Program-made: the position numbers and the translations under genes
Notes under the pieces: generated by a model
Databases searched by the model: none
What the model was told of the DNA's origin: nothing
What the model saw: only the letters and a program-made list of their open reading frames with translations
Part shown: positions 10,741 to 21,730 of the stretch, piece by piece
Layout: every line of letters starts with the position of its first letter
How positions within the stretch are numbered: the stretch's first letter is position 1
Source: Siphonodentalium dalli
Lineage: Eukaryota; Mollusca; Scaphopoda; Gadilida; Siphonodentaliidae
Assembly (NCBI GenBank): GCA_032622095.1
Contig: CP136064.1
Span: 149,049,819-149,113,818, forward strand
DNA length: 64,000 nucleotides
Direction: 5' to 3'

Positions 10741-11251
10741 TCTCGTATATATTTTGAAGACCTCTGTATGTTTGTCTGTTTGTCTGTATGTATGTTTGTC
10801 TGTCATTTATACAAATCTACGATTCTCGACCGATCGGGACGAAATTTGGTACGTGTGTGTAGTTTGACCAGGCGGTCGACCTTGTCGTATTGGCGAGTCC
10901 GTGCGGCGCCCGCTTCGCGCATGCGCAGACGAGATCTCGGAAACTGGTGGAGCTATCGACTTGAAATTTGCTATGTGAATGTATCTTGCCCCGGATACGA
11001 ATTGTATCGGGTCGCCGAGCCCGTGCGATGCCAGCTTCGCGCATGCGCAGACGAAATCTCGGAAACGGGTGGAGCTATCGACTTGAAATTTGCTATGTGA
11101 ATGTATCTTGCCCCGGATACGAAATTATCGGGTCGCCGAGCCCGTGTGAAGCCAGCTTTGCGCATGCGCAGACCAGATCTCGGAAACGGTGGAGCTATCT
11201 ACTTGAAATTTGGTTTTTGAATAGCCCGGACAACGTCGGGCTCATCGGCTA

Positions 11252-11252
<1 letters not shown>
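10741..11252 (+). mobile_element. Helitron-like unit 5 (plus-oriented)
   Basis: Starts TCTCGTATATATTTTGAAG directly after the CTAG of unit 4 and ends with AGCCCG-(8)-CGGGCT, CATCGG, CTAG at 11252, followed by T. Three core modules lie within. This is the clearest terminal structure in the array: a 6-bp stem at 11223-11228 and 11237-11242, a 6-base gap, then CTAG. Confidence 0.75.

Positions 11253-11290
<38 letters not shown>
11253..11290. repeat. (TA)n microsatellite
   Basis: Alternating TA directly after the CTAG end of Helitron-like unit 5. It may be the insertion target. Confidence 0.9.
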
Positions 11291-11292
<2 letters not shown>

Positions 11293-11396
11293 TGCTAACT
11301 AATGAATAATATTATTTGACTGACTTAATAAACATTCATATTCATTGTAGACGAGGGCTATTTATCTCGTACATAGATGTATGGCCAATTACTTAT

Positions 11397-11780
11397 GCTG
11401 AATAGGTCACTCTCACCGGTTTTCTGTGATAAAGTTACCCAGGTCCCCGAAACTGTGATAAAGTTACCCAGGTTGGAGAGGATTGTGATAAAGTTGCAAG
11501 GTTAAGAATATTTCATGTTTAGCAACAAATTATTCATTTTTTTGCGATAAAAATAACGAGCTACAGTACTAATATGTCTTAAAGTGTGCTTAATATGGGC
11601 TTTTACTTGCCAAAACTGAACAGTATTTCGCTCATTCACTTTTAAATCAAGTTTGTATTGTGAGATTTGCTTAACCTGTGTAACTTTATCACATTTCTCT
11701 CCAACCTGGGTAACTTTATCACAATTTCAGGAATCTGGGTGACTTTATCACAGAAATCCGTTGAGAGTGACAAATTCAGC
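11397..11780. mobile_element. Foldback element with GTGATAAAGTTACCC repeats
   Basis: The left arm (11397 to about 11510) begins GCTGAATAGGTCACTCTCA. The right arm (about 11665-11780) is its imperfect complement, ending TTCAGC. Each arm carries three copies of GTGATAAAGTTACCCAGG-like units, so the arms are themselves short tandem arrays. The spacer is AT-rich without coding capacity. Confidence 0.7.
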
Positions 11781-12139
11781 ATTACGCTTAGTATATTAGC
11801 CTGTGAATGAGCAAAAAAAAATTGTGCCCTAAAAACCAAACAGATATCAGTATAATTATCAATTGCTTTATCGATAAAACCACGTGCGTCTTGTTTCTAT
11901 TCTCTATGATGCCTTCATCCTGGTAATAACCATTCTGATTCAGTGTAGACGGGTGAAACATTGATAATAGCTTGACGCCCACCTCCCCACAATCATATGG
12001 AATCGTATTTTTAAATCATATATCCAGAGAAGATGTAATGGCAACTATACTGTTCGTTTCAGATGCCGAGACCGCCGCCTATATATTGAATGAAACGGGT
12101 TCCTGTTGGAATGACAATCCAGGACGCTATTTATACCCC

Positions 12140-12647
12140 CACTTTTCGAAGAAAAATGGGGGTATACTCGATTGACTTTGTCCGTCTGTCTGTATGTATG
12201 TCTGTTTCCGTCCTTCGGGTCATATATATTAGAAATGGATTATCGGATCAGCATGACATTTGATAAGGAGGTTCGCCACCATGACTGCTTTTAAAAGAGG
12301 GACAAAGGACGTCATTCGCTTTTTCCATTGTATAATTTTCCTTCTTTGTTTATCTTGGAATCTTTGTTTTTGTCCGTCCATGCAGATATATGGTTTATCG
12401 GATCTCAATAGTTTTCCACTTTAGAGTTATCTTCTTTGTTTATCTGAAAGTTTTGGTTGTTTTGTCTGTCCAGGAATATATCTTTTACACCCATGGGTTA
12501 TCGGAACTGAATGAAATTGGTATATGGAGATTTGCCATCATGGCTGCTTTCAAAAGAGTTCTAGAGTTATCCTTTTCAATGTTTCAATTTGGCACGATGG
12601 GGGCAAGCCAGCCCACGAGATGTAACCTTTAGTTGTTTTATTGGACA
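12140..12647. repeat. Diverged tandem-repeat element with a GGGGGTATA head
   Basis: The head ATGGGGGTATACTCGATTGA, then GTCCGTCTGTCTGTATG, then two diverged copies of a unit with TTATCGGA...ATGACTGCTTT...TTTAGAGTTATC. The same family occurs at 23660-24480, where TGGGGGTATATTGGATTGA again leads the array. Confidence 0.6.
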
Positions 12648-12700
12648 CTAGCAGGGTTACCCGGCGTTGCCCAGGTTAATGTATGCTGTGGATATTTGTT
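12648..12700 (-). mobile_element. Helitron-like 3' end remnant
   Basis: CTAGCAGGGTTACCCGGCG, then TTGCCCAGG, preceded by A at 12647. On the minus strand this is a hairpin-like GGGCAACGCCGGG end followed by CTAG and T. The 5' boundary is not identifiable. Confidence 0.4.
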
Positions 12701-14159
12701 GGGAATAGAGAATGCTCTTGCTTATAAAGTGTTATACGTTTTCTCATAAATTGTATATTCAATAGCATCACAAAACATGATTATTATAGTCATGGAATAT
12801 AAGTAGTGGCTCACCTTGTCAATTGTCATTCTGTTTATCGCGATTAATCCGTTCCACCAATAAAGAAGTATTTATGTATTTACAACTGCGTATACATTAG
12901 ACGTTATAATATGATACATGAACATCATAAACACATTAGTTCGATAAAAGATGATAATTGGGTTTTACATATTGAGATGTATCAATCAATCTAGTGGGTT
13001 GGACTAAGATCTCGAGGACACCTGGCTATCATATCTCCATGAAGATACAGATGTTTCAAAGAAATTTCCAGGTGCTCCTCTGTTCATGGTGCTATATAGT
13101 GGCTAAATATTCTTAGTTTAAACGAAATGTTGCTGCGCACATATATCAGCTACATGTGCCAAGCACAGAGCGAGATTTTGAGTTGTTTATGTCAGTCGAT
13201 GAGTCTGTTCTAAAACCCTTGTCAGATGTCAGTACTGGTAGGATCCTGAAAAGTCTTGTGCTACTAACTGCATTTCCTTGTATATCAGAAGAAACTATAT
13301 TTGACTGCATACTGTGACCACTATTTTTTAACAGGCCTTCATGTCTCTTGACAAATTGTAACTTTTTGCGGAAACTGTATTGAATGGAACAGACTAAATT
13401 TTGTTATTATATATATGCAATCCTCTGACGGTTCGATGTCTCTCAGTTTGCACGAATATATGTATCTCTTCAATAGTATGATAAATATACGTTTAATGCT
13501 TCTTCTAGTTATCTCTTTTTGCTAGCTCATTGTGTGAATGCCTTGATTGCCATTCCCATATAAATATGACTGTTAAGAAGATATAATTGTTCAAGTGACT
13601 TATGTGGGTCACCATATGTCGGGATTGTGAAATGTGAACGCCCAACTACTTAAAATGACATGGAGATGGCCTGGTGACTGTATATAACTTATATGTGGAT
13701 ATCGGCGAATAGCAATCTTATCAATGGTAGTGCATATCCGCTCGCCATCCGTGACGCAAACGACACCAAATGTGATTTAATTCATGGTATATCATTAGAG
13801 AAAAACGTGTATTTAGTGGAATTTGGTTTATTAAATCAATTGTTGATGCATCGCTGACTCGAACAACGCCATATTGCTAAGGTGATTATGTATTCGTTTG
13901 GTGTAAATCAGCGACAAAACTATTTCACCATATTTTTTTATTTCTCCTCCCACCAACAGCGTCATTTTAGAAAATTTTAACCCGCACCATTATCTTCCTT
14001 GTAAAAAGCTACCCCTCTTAGAACGCCTTGGTGCCATCTCGATTGTACCGCGTGAAGTTATATATAGAACGCACATATACAGACAAAAAGACAGACAGAC
14101 AGCACGATTTTATTTCTTGTATCATTTGAGAAGAACGTGTCTGAATTTGATGGTAATTG
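12701..14159. other. No recognisable feature
   Basis: Moderately AT-rich and unique-looking. A short ACAGACAG tract lies near 14080-14102. No long open frame or repeat was recognised; it may contain the body of the Helitron-like remnant that starts at 12648. Confidence 0.4.
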
Positions 14160-14866
14160 GTACTAAAATATTTTGTATCAGTTTTGGTGACCCTCCCGTC
14201 CCTATTTCGGACTCAAGCTGCACACACTAAGACTCATTAGAGATTAGAGATGCATATATATGAAATTGGTGAAAATTGGCGAGTATACAAATTCGTATCA
14301 AATGTAAGGTCCCCATATCTCTCACCCATAGGGCACCAATTTGGTGTATCTAAACCACACGATAAGATTCCTCGTATCACGGAGAAGAATATGTTACTAA
14401 AAATATTTTGTATCAGTTTTGGTGACCCTCCCGTCCCTATTTCGACTCAAGCTGCACACACTAAGACTCATTAGAGATTAGAGATGCATATATATGAAAT
14501 TGGTGAAAATTGGCGAGTATACAAATTCGTATCAAATTTAAGGTCCCCATATCTCTCACCCATAGGGCACCAATTTGGTGTATCTAAACCACACGATAAG
14601 ATTCCTCGTATCACGGAGAATAATATGTTACTAAAAATATTTTGTATCAGTTTTGGTGACCCTCCCGTCTCTATTTCGGACTCAAGCTGCACACACTAAG
14701 ACTCATTAGAGATTAGAGATGCATATATATGAAATTGGTGAAAATTGGCGAGTATACAAATTCGTATCAAATTTAAGGTCCCCATATCTCTCACCCATAG
14801 GGCACCAATTTGGTGTATCTAAACCACACGATAAGATTCCTCGTATCACGGAGAAGAATATGTATC
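14160..14866. repeat. Three tandem copies of a 235-bp unit
   Basis: GATGCATATATATGAAATTG recurs at 14249, 14483 and 14718, spaced 234 and 235 bases. The three copies are nearly identical, including GGCACCAATTTGGTGTATC. Short open frames repeat with the unit and are not genes. Confidence 0.9.
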
Positions 14867-15890
14867 AATCTGGTGGAAATCGGCACTAAACATATAGATA
14901 TAATTTTGTGTGTCCCTCTCATCTCTATACACCACTGACTCGAATGGCCCCACGTGTGACATCCTTAAACCACACGATTACACTCCTGATATCATGGAGA
15001 TGATTGTTTATAAGTTTGGTGATAATCGGCGACTAAACAATTTTTTTTATCAAATTTGGTGCCAATCCCTCCCCTCTCCATCTCTCACACAAACAGCACC
15101 ACTATGGCATCTTTAAATCACGATTAGATTCCTCGTATCATGGATAAGAACGTGTATCAATTTGGTGGAAATTGGCGCTAAACAAATTGTGCATCAATTT
15201 TGGTGCCCCTGTCCCTTTCAATGAAACCCTGACTCGAATGAGGCCACATTTGACAGATAAAAGTCACACTATTAGACTCCTCATACCATGGGGATGATTT
15301 TGTATAAGTGTGGTGGCATCGGCGACTTATTATCAAATTTAGTGCCCCACCCCCTCCCAATCTCTCATCCAAAAACAACAATTTGGCGTTGTTAAATCGC
15401 ACAATTAGATTCCTTGTATCATGAAGAAGAATATATATCAATTTGGTGGAAATCGGCGCTAAAATTAGTTTGATCAATTTTGGTGCCCCTCTCCCCTACC
15501 TTTCATCCCTGACTCAAACGACGCCACTTTTTGACATATCATATCATGGGGATGATTATATGTAAGTTTCGTGGCAATCGGCGACAGAAAAAAAATCTGC
15601 CCCCCCCCCCGGAACCCTTCCGGACACCCCTGACGCGAACGGCGCGACTTTTGCCATATTTAAACCACGCCATTAGATTCTTCATATTATGGGGATGATT
15701 ATATATAAGTTTGGTGGTAATCGGCGACAATTTTTTTTTCTGCCCCTCCCCCTTTTCTGCCCCTGACAACAACGGCGTCACTTTAGAAAATTCTAACCCC
15801 GACCATTATCTTTCTCGTAAAAAGCTACTCAGAGTAGACCCCTTTGGCATCATCTAGATGGTCCTGTGTGAATTTCTATAGAACACAGAC
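14867..15890. repeat. Diverged continuation of the same repeat family
   Basis: Further copies with recurring motifs such as TCAATTTGGTGGAAATCGGC and TTAGATTCCTCGTATCATGG. The spacing and sequence have drifted strongly. An 11-base C run is at 15600-15610. Confidence 0.65.
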
Positions 15891-16010
15891 AGACATTCGG
15901 ACTCAAGCTGCACACACTACGACTCGTTAGAGATTAGAGATGCATTTATATGAAATTGGTGAAAATTGGCGAGTATACAAATTCGTATCAAATTTAAGGT
16001 CCACATATCT
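15891..16010. repeat. Isolated partial copy of the 235-bp unit
   Basis: GGACTCAAGCTGCACACACT through AAATTTAAGGTCC matches the young tandem copies at 14210-14310, not the degenerate copies next to it. This suggests conversion or a separate duplication. Confidence 0.75.
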
Positions 16011-18356
16011 TCATTCAATTGTTGTCGTGGAACTGTGTGAAGCAGAACTTCCATGCAGCCATATGCATGGTTGTCAAAAACAACATTTTGCGTTCAAGAG
16101 GAAGCCACTAAACATTTACCCGATGTATACTCACTGTGATGTCCAGTCGAGCGACAGCCCAAACAAACAGTCAGAATAACTTTCAGTTTTAATTTGCGGG
16201 GCGACGAACAAACTCGGTCTCAATTATCTGCAGTGATACCCAGACGATTCAAGCCTACCCACCCGCTCTCTGAGCCGGGGCTTTGTATTGTTTCAAACAG
16301 TGTCAGTCTATTTGATCTTGTATTCATTAAAATGTTCAAAACGTGATTTACGTCGACCATATTTAAACATAAACACCAAACAAGTGTGGGTTTTCCCGTT
16401 AGTTTTACCACTGCATAAACCTACTATGGTGATATTAGCACGAATTGTAAATCCCACAATATGATGTTTGCAAACATTTTAATAAAACGCAGACGACGTG
16501 GCCGTACGATCACAATGAGGTTTATCGTTCGTGTTCCTTGTCATATTGTCCAATAGAATAATGTTTTGTTACATTTCGCCGTCTGCTGTCGCCTGGGGCT
16601 TTGGTCGGGATGGCGTATATCTTCTGATCTATCACGTTCGACACAATTCGTGGATTTTGGTCCGTGTCGTTTTCTAAGTGCGATAATCGACAAGACCGAG
16701 GCGCAAATCCGACTAAGACCTTAATAACCCCCTTCAACCATTTCATTACATCTCGCAGGCGGCAGGGGATATCGCACAGCAATATCACGAATCTGACTCC
16801 CAGAAGACCATGAGCTAATCGAACTCATTTTCAGTTACTCCGAGAGTCCACAATACGTCCCACACAGACCCGAGCTTTTCTCCCACGATATAGCATTAGC
16901 GGATTTTTGGTTCTCGTGCCACAAGTTATTTGGTATAACACCACGCACTGACCATCAACTGGACCTGTCATAATTATGGGATTGGAAATTCCTGCTGATT
17001 TAGCTATGACGTATAGGTCCTGGACAAATTGACCTGTATCGCCATGTGTCTCTAATTGGTATTTCCCCGGCCTTTGGCAAATCCGAACCATTCAAGAAAA
17101 ACACAGTCTGTTCATCAAATGCATATATGTCTTGACAATATATTAATGGTCCGTTGTTACAGAATGATCCGAAGAACCACATTGATGGGTATCGATTAGC
17201 ATACATGATACATTGTCAAAATATTTTTCGAAATATATTTGTGCTTAAAGATGATCTATCTCTTCCCAGAAAGTTTTACTACGGGCTAATAATAAATAAT
17301 AGATATGAATCGGGGGACACCCATACCCAAAAAAACCCACCAAGATGGACAACTTAATCGTGTTTTAAACAGCGTCAATCAAATTGTATTTCAACTATAG
17401 ATTTTATTCACAAAAATAGCTATTTGTAGTCTTGAAGTGGGGATTTATACAAATTATGTTATAATTCTGGTCCGTACGAGATAGATCATCTTTAAATGCC
17501 CCATGTATGCTGTAGATAATGACCTTGTCTTGAATAATTCACATATACATATACCTTGACCATTGGATCAGGGTTGTGCATGCGTGCACTGAGATCTGTG
17601 ATTGTATGCCTGGGAAATATTCGCACTTCAACCCAATTTCCGTGTTTCGATCTTCTCATAATGGGTATCGCGTGATGACGTTATCCCCATGGACGTTGGT
17701 AAAATTTATGGTAATTTCTGTGCTGGTTTATTTCAACATCTTGATATCACCTTGCATCGAATGCACGGATTGTATGCATTCCCGCCAAACAAATGGTGTT
17801 CAAACATTTCTCTCATAAAAATTACCTTGCCATAGATTAGCAGTTATAAATCACAGTTTGAGGGCTAATTGAAACAGACCAGGTGACTCCCTGCGCTTAT
17901 GATGTATCGCGGTAGCTGATTGGCCCCTGCGGCGTCCATCGCGCATGCCAATAATGACGTTTTACTGTTTCCGCTAATGATGTATGCCGGGCCCATGGAG
18001 TGGACGATAGTTCCGACGCCGGGCGTGTTGGCCGCCTGGCGCCTAAGCAACGTAACTCAGGCCACGTAGATCTCAACTCACAATGGGGCATTATATATAG
18101 GCAATTTTGTTTTCATCACCGCAATCAATCTCCGAATTATGATCAAACTATATAGCAACACTTCTCAAGTTTGAAGACAGGCCATCGCGTCTTTTGATAA
18201 GTTATGTCTCTTTATGAGAACGTGCATGTATCATAATCAATGATGTATGTTGTATCACGTTTGGTTACTTTACTTTAAGCATCTATAGGCTATATATGTT
18301 AATGTATCTGAAAAATATTCACAAATACATAATGGAATGGAATTGAGGCACATATA
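16011..18356. other. Unassigned region, slightly richer in GC
   Basis: No transposon signature was found. On the minus strand, stop-free blocks of 60-90 codons occur at 16522-16788, 16831-17091, 17000-17206 and 17865-18091, and 17880-18070 is GC-rich with an ATTGG motif at 17918. I do not recognise any of the translations, the blocks are in different frames, and I see no convincing splice sites. They may be chance, or remains of exons. Confidence 0.3.
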
Positions 18357-18623
18357 TCTCGGTGAAAGGGCTTCCTTTTTAAGGATGTCCCCGTAGCCGA
18401 GGTGGTTAGGTCGTGGATCAGATCACCACAATCTGTGCTAGACGAGGTTGGCGCGGGTTCGAACCCCGGCATGGATGAAAATCCGGACCGATTTATATCT
18501 CAATGTACCATTCCGATCGACACATGGCCATTTCGATAAGAAATGAGAATTTGTTCACGCTCACTGAGTTAAGCAAATATGAAGTAATGGACACTCATAC
18601 TGAGTCCATGCCTCCATAACTCT

Positions 18624-18667
<44 letters not shown>

Positions 18668-18690
18668 CACACACACACACACACACACCC
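18357..18690 (+). mobile_element. tRNA-derived SINE, most complete copy
   Basis: The A box TAGCCGAGGTGG (18394-18405) and B box GGTTCGAACCC (18456-18466) form an internal RNA polymerase III promoter. No acceptor stem closes, so it is not a working tRNA gene. A non-tRNA body follows (CGATAAGAAATGAGAATTTG, TTCACGCTCACTGAGTT), ending at TCCATAACTCTG and a CA repeat at 18622-18690. Two other copies lie at 7604 and 43840. The A-box layout resembles a tRNA of the Leu/Ser type. Confidence 0.85.
18622..18690. repeat. (CA)n microsatellite, SINE tail
   Basis: Interrupted once by CCCTC. It immediately follows the SINE body and is probably its 3' tail. Confidence 0.9.
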
Positions 18691-18737
18691 CTGTTTGTAT
18701 TACATTATTATTATTTAATTCAAACAATACCGTAGTT

Positions 18738-18960
18738 GTGAGGACCTCGTTATTTCGTAAATATTACAAACTCGGAGGGTACCTTTAACGAAATAACGGT
18801 AATCTTTGTAACGCATGCGTAGTATCATTTCCGCCTAGTGCGGACGAAAAAATATCAAAAATTTCTAAAAAATACAAATTTCCGTCGCCTTAAGGGAAAA
18901 AACTGTTAACATTGTGAGGACATTGTTTTACTATATGAATGTCCTCACAGAGATGGGTTA
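18738..18960. repeat. Inverted repeats, including the GTGAGGACATT hairpin
   Basis: GTGAGGACATT at about 18916 pairs perfectly with AATGTCCTCAC about 16 bases on. Upstream, CGTTATTTCGT pairs with ACGAAATAACG. GTGAGGACCTCG near 18738 is a relative of the hairpin arm. Confidence 0.6.
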
Positions 18961-18965
18961 ACACA

Positions 18966-19001
<36 letters not shown>

Positions 19002-19017
19002 TACACACACACACAGA
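18961..19017. repeat. (CA)n microsatellite
   Basis: Almost pure CA repeat, followed by a short TA run and the Helitron-like end at 19042. Confidence 0.9.
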
Positions 19018-19041
19018 CGACGGGTTATATATATATAGATA

Positions 19042-19080
19042 CTAGGGGGTTGCCCGTCACAAAATTACGGGTATACATAC
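19042..19080 (-). mobile_element. Helitron-like 3' end remnant, third type
   Basis: CTAGGGGGTTGCCCGTCAC then ACGGGTATA, preceded by A. On the minus strand the CCCGT/ACGGG stem precedes CTAG and T. The opposite end was not found. Confidence 0.4.
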
Positions 19081-19337
19081 AAATGTTCTTTGTTATTTTC
19101 TAGTGTCCGCGTTCATGGACACATGGAATGGTCATGCTTCTCTTTTTTGTTATACTGGATGCGCGTTGGAACACTTTATTTCACTATAAAAACTGTATTT
19201 CTACACACCCAGTCCACATATGCGCATGCACATATTGAACGAAACAAAATTAGCATATTATTTAAATATATATTTACTATTTAATATTACTATAAACCAA
19301 CTGAAACATACTCAATGCAGGAGCCTTTATTCTGGAG

Positions 19338-19930
19338 CTTGCAGCACATTTTGAACGGACCCCCTTTGGAACCTGTATTCAGCATGCCGCCTAATGATCA
19401 CACGCCCTGCACTGTGCGGCCCATTTGTATGAAAACTTTATTTCAATAAAACTGTATTTATACCCCCACCCCATCTCCTCAACCTTTGTATATGCATGCA
19501 CGTATGGAACGCAACAATCAAGATATTTTACTTTATCTATAGGCCTATACTGAAACAGGCTCAATTCGGGAGCCTTATTTGGCGGGGGAGGGGCCTACAG
19601 TCCCTTTCCGCACTTCGCGCACATTAGGGCCTATATGATCTTAAACTGCGTGCGCTTCGCGCACATATAGGGAACTTACAGCACATTTTAAACGGACCCC
19701 CTTTGGAACCTGTATTCAGCATGCATCCTAATGATCACACGCCCTGCACTGCGCGGCCCATTTGTTTGAACACTTTATTTCAATAAAACTGTATTTTTAC
19801 CCCCACCCCAATCTCCCCAACCCACGTATATTCATGCACATATGGAACGCAACAATCAAGATATTTTACTTTATCTATACTAACTGAAACAGGCTCAATT
19901 CGGAACCTTTATTTAGCGGGGAGGGGCCGA
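19338..19930. repeat. Tandem duplication with a 338-bp period
   Basis: GCACATTTTGAACGGACCCC near 19344 recurs as GCACATTTTAAACGGACCCC near 19682. The following CTTTGGAACCTGTATTCAGC and GATCACACGCCCTGCACTG also repeat. Two near-complete copies are separated by a GTGCGCTTCGCGCAC-containing link. Confidence 0.85.
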
Positions 19931-19957
19931 TAGCCCCTTTGTGAGCTTCGCGCACAT

Positions 19958-20845
19958 TAGGGGAGACCCGGGCAAAGCGGATCGCCCGGGCAAAGCCGAT
20001 CACCTTTATTATTTCAATACTAGCAAATTATTTCGATTCTATCCGTATTTTAGAATAAGATAGTTTTATGATTGGTTAGTTTTTATACATTTCCACAGAG
20101 AACTAGGTATACTAAAAATTTGTAGCCCATTAGAACATTTTCGTCGACATTTTACGATTTTACCAAATTTGTAATTATTGTGCGTTTGCGCATATCTATT
20201 GCGCAGGTCGATGGTCACATATCCATCTACCCGAATAAATGTTGTCGATGTCTTAGGCAATATATATGTGGAATAAGACAATATGTCAATTTTCTATATT
20301 TGATAGGACACGCGCGTATTACTCCGGACTGTAAAAATGTGTGATCTGGGCAAAGCGGATCGGGCAAAGCGGATCATTCATAACATGACTAACTTCCGGT
20401 GCACATGCGTAGATTAAGTGAATTTGGACAATTTTAGTCCGATGTATCGACAAAACTCGTGCCTTGTCGGAGCATGACCATAATTGGAAAACTTGAGCGT
20501 TTGAAAACACGCGTTATTAATTATTTGAGATAAATATGTATTATTGTAATAAATAAAACTAAAAAGCATATGAATAGTTGAAAATTATTGCATTTTCAGA
20601 AGGATTCGTTTGCTGACCCGCTTTGCCCGATGTGGTGATCCGATTTGCCCAACGGCCGGGCAAAGCGGATCAAAATTAAAAATCACCATATAGCGACCAA
20701 ACCAATAGATGTATCTTAATGCATCATCCGTCAAATGTTATGCCATCATGATTAGAAACTGACAGTGCTAATAATTCTGATTGCCGGTTGCATTTTGTAC
20801 AAGAAACCATTAGGCTACGTGATCCGCTTTGCCCGGGTCTCCCTA
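19958..20845. mobile_element. TA-flanked MITE with GGGCAAAGCGGATC repeats (884 bp)
   Basis: The terminal inverted repeat GGGAGACCCGGGCAAAGCGG is at both ends, between TA at 19958-19959 and TA at 20844-20845. The 14-mer GGGCAAAGCGGATC or a close variant recurs about eight times, in direct and inverted order, near 19970, 19988, 20347, 20361, 20617, 20635, 20658 and 20821. A TA target suggests a Tc1/mariner-type source. Repeated subterminal 14-mers look like transposase binding sites. No transposase is present. Confidence 0.8.
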
Positions 20846-21689
20846 TAAATATGAACTTTAACTGCGTGCGCTTCGCGCACATTTTGATCTTTTAAACATT
20901 TTTTGTATCAGATTTGCACTCAACCGAAAGATTAAAAGAGCATTAATTCGCGTCGGCAGTAGTGTTTACACTGTATTATTAGACCCGGCCAGGGAATGTG
21001 ATTTTTTCTAACTGAGTTCCGTCGAAATTACTGAGTTCGCGGTACCCACTGGCGGGAGGCCAGACTGTGTCCATTCGCCATCTTCCGAGTATACCGGTAG
21101 GCCTACTCCTTCGATTCCACACTCAATGCACAACTTTCGTATCAAAGACAGCATTCTTTACTTATGTTCAAACCCAACTGGCAAATTAAAATACCATATT
21201 AGCACCCATTCCCAACGACGAACGTTCGAGTATTGACTCTGCATCCCACTACATGTACATCCACCCATTCCCAACGGCGGTAGAACGTTCGAGTCTTGAC
21301 TCAACACCCCACTATATATACATGCACTTCCGTGACAAAATCAACATTCATTACCTAAATTCACACTGAACATGAACTGCCACATTAATTTAGCGCCTAT
21401 TTCCAACAACGCTTTGGTAGAGCGCATGGACGTTTCGCCTACAATAGCAAAGCAAGTGTTGGTTTGCGTTCGACGTCAATGACGTCATTTCGACAAACGT
21501 CATAAGAAATAGTGTCTACTTGAGTGCAAATGCTGCATTTGGGGACCATATTATATCTCAGGTTTGCTTTGACCAATCGGCGTGAAATTTGGTGAGTCAC
21601 CTTTTATGACACACTATAGGTCGTGGTACAAATTTGGGCCACATTAGACGCATGGTTGAAAAGTTATAAACGCGCCAAAAGCGTGACCG
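20846..21689. other. Mostly unassigned, with a short 75-bp duplication
   Basis: CCCATTCCCAACGACG...ACGTTCGAGTATTGACTC near 21205 is repeated in diverged form near 21265. GTGCGCTTCGCGCACATTTTG at about 20867 is shared with 19650 and 33055. No gene was recognised. Confidence 0.5.
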
Positions 21690-21692
21690 AGT

Positions 21693-21696
<4 letters not shown>

Positions 21697-21730
<34 letters not shown>

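Noticed and set aside
8789-11252. Many 60-138-codon open frames with similar residues (KSIAPP, SEISSAHA) on both strands
   Set aside because: They repeat with the 122-bp modules of the Helitron-like units and exist in several frames and on both strands; there is no start, stop or motif pattern of a real protein.
11397-11780. Riboswitch or terminator reading of the inverted arms
   Set aside because: The animal context, the tandem units within each arm and the length fit a foldback transposon rather than a regulatory RNA.
16831-17206. A conserved protein on the minus strand
   Set aside because: The residues look protein-like, but two overlapping frames are equally open, no family is recognised and no splice sites join them. 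Retained only as a low-interest finding.
18389-18475. Functional tRNA gene
   Set aside because: A and B boxes are present, but the ends do not pair as an acceptor stem and the sequence continues into a SINE body with copies elsewhere.
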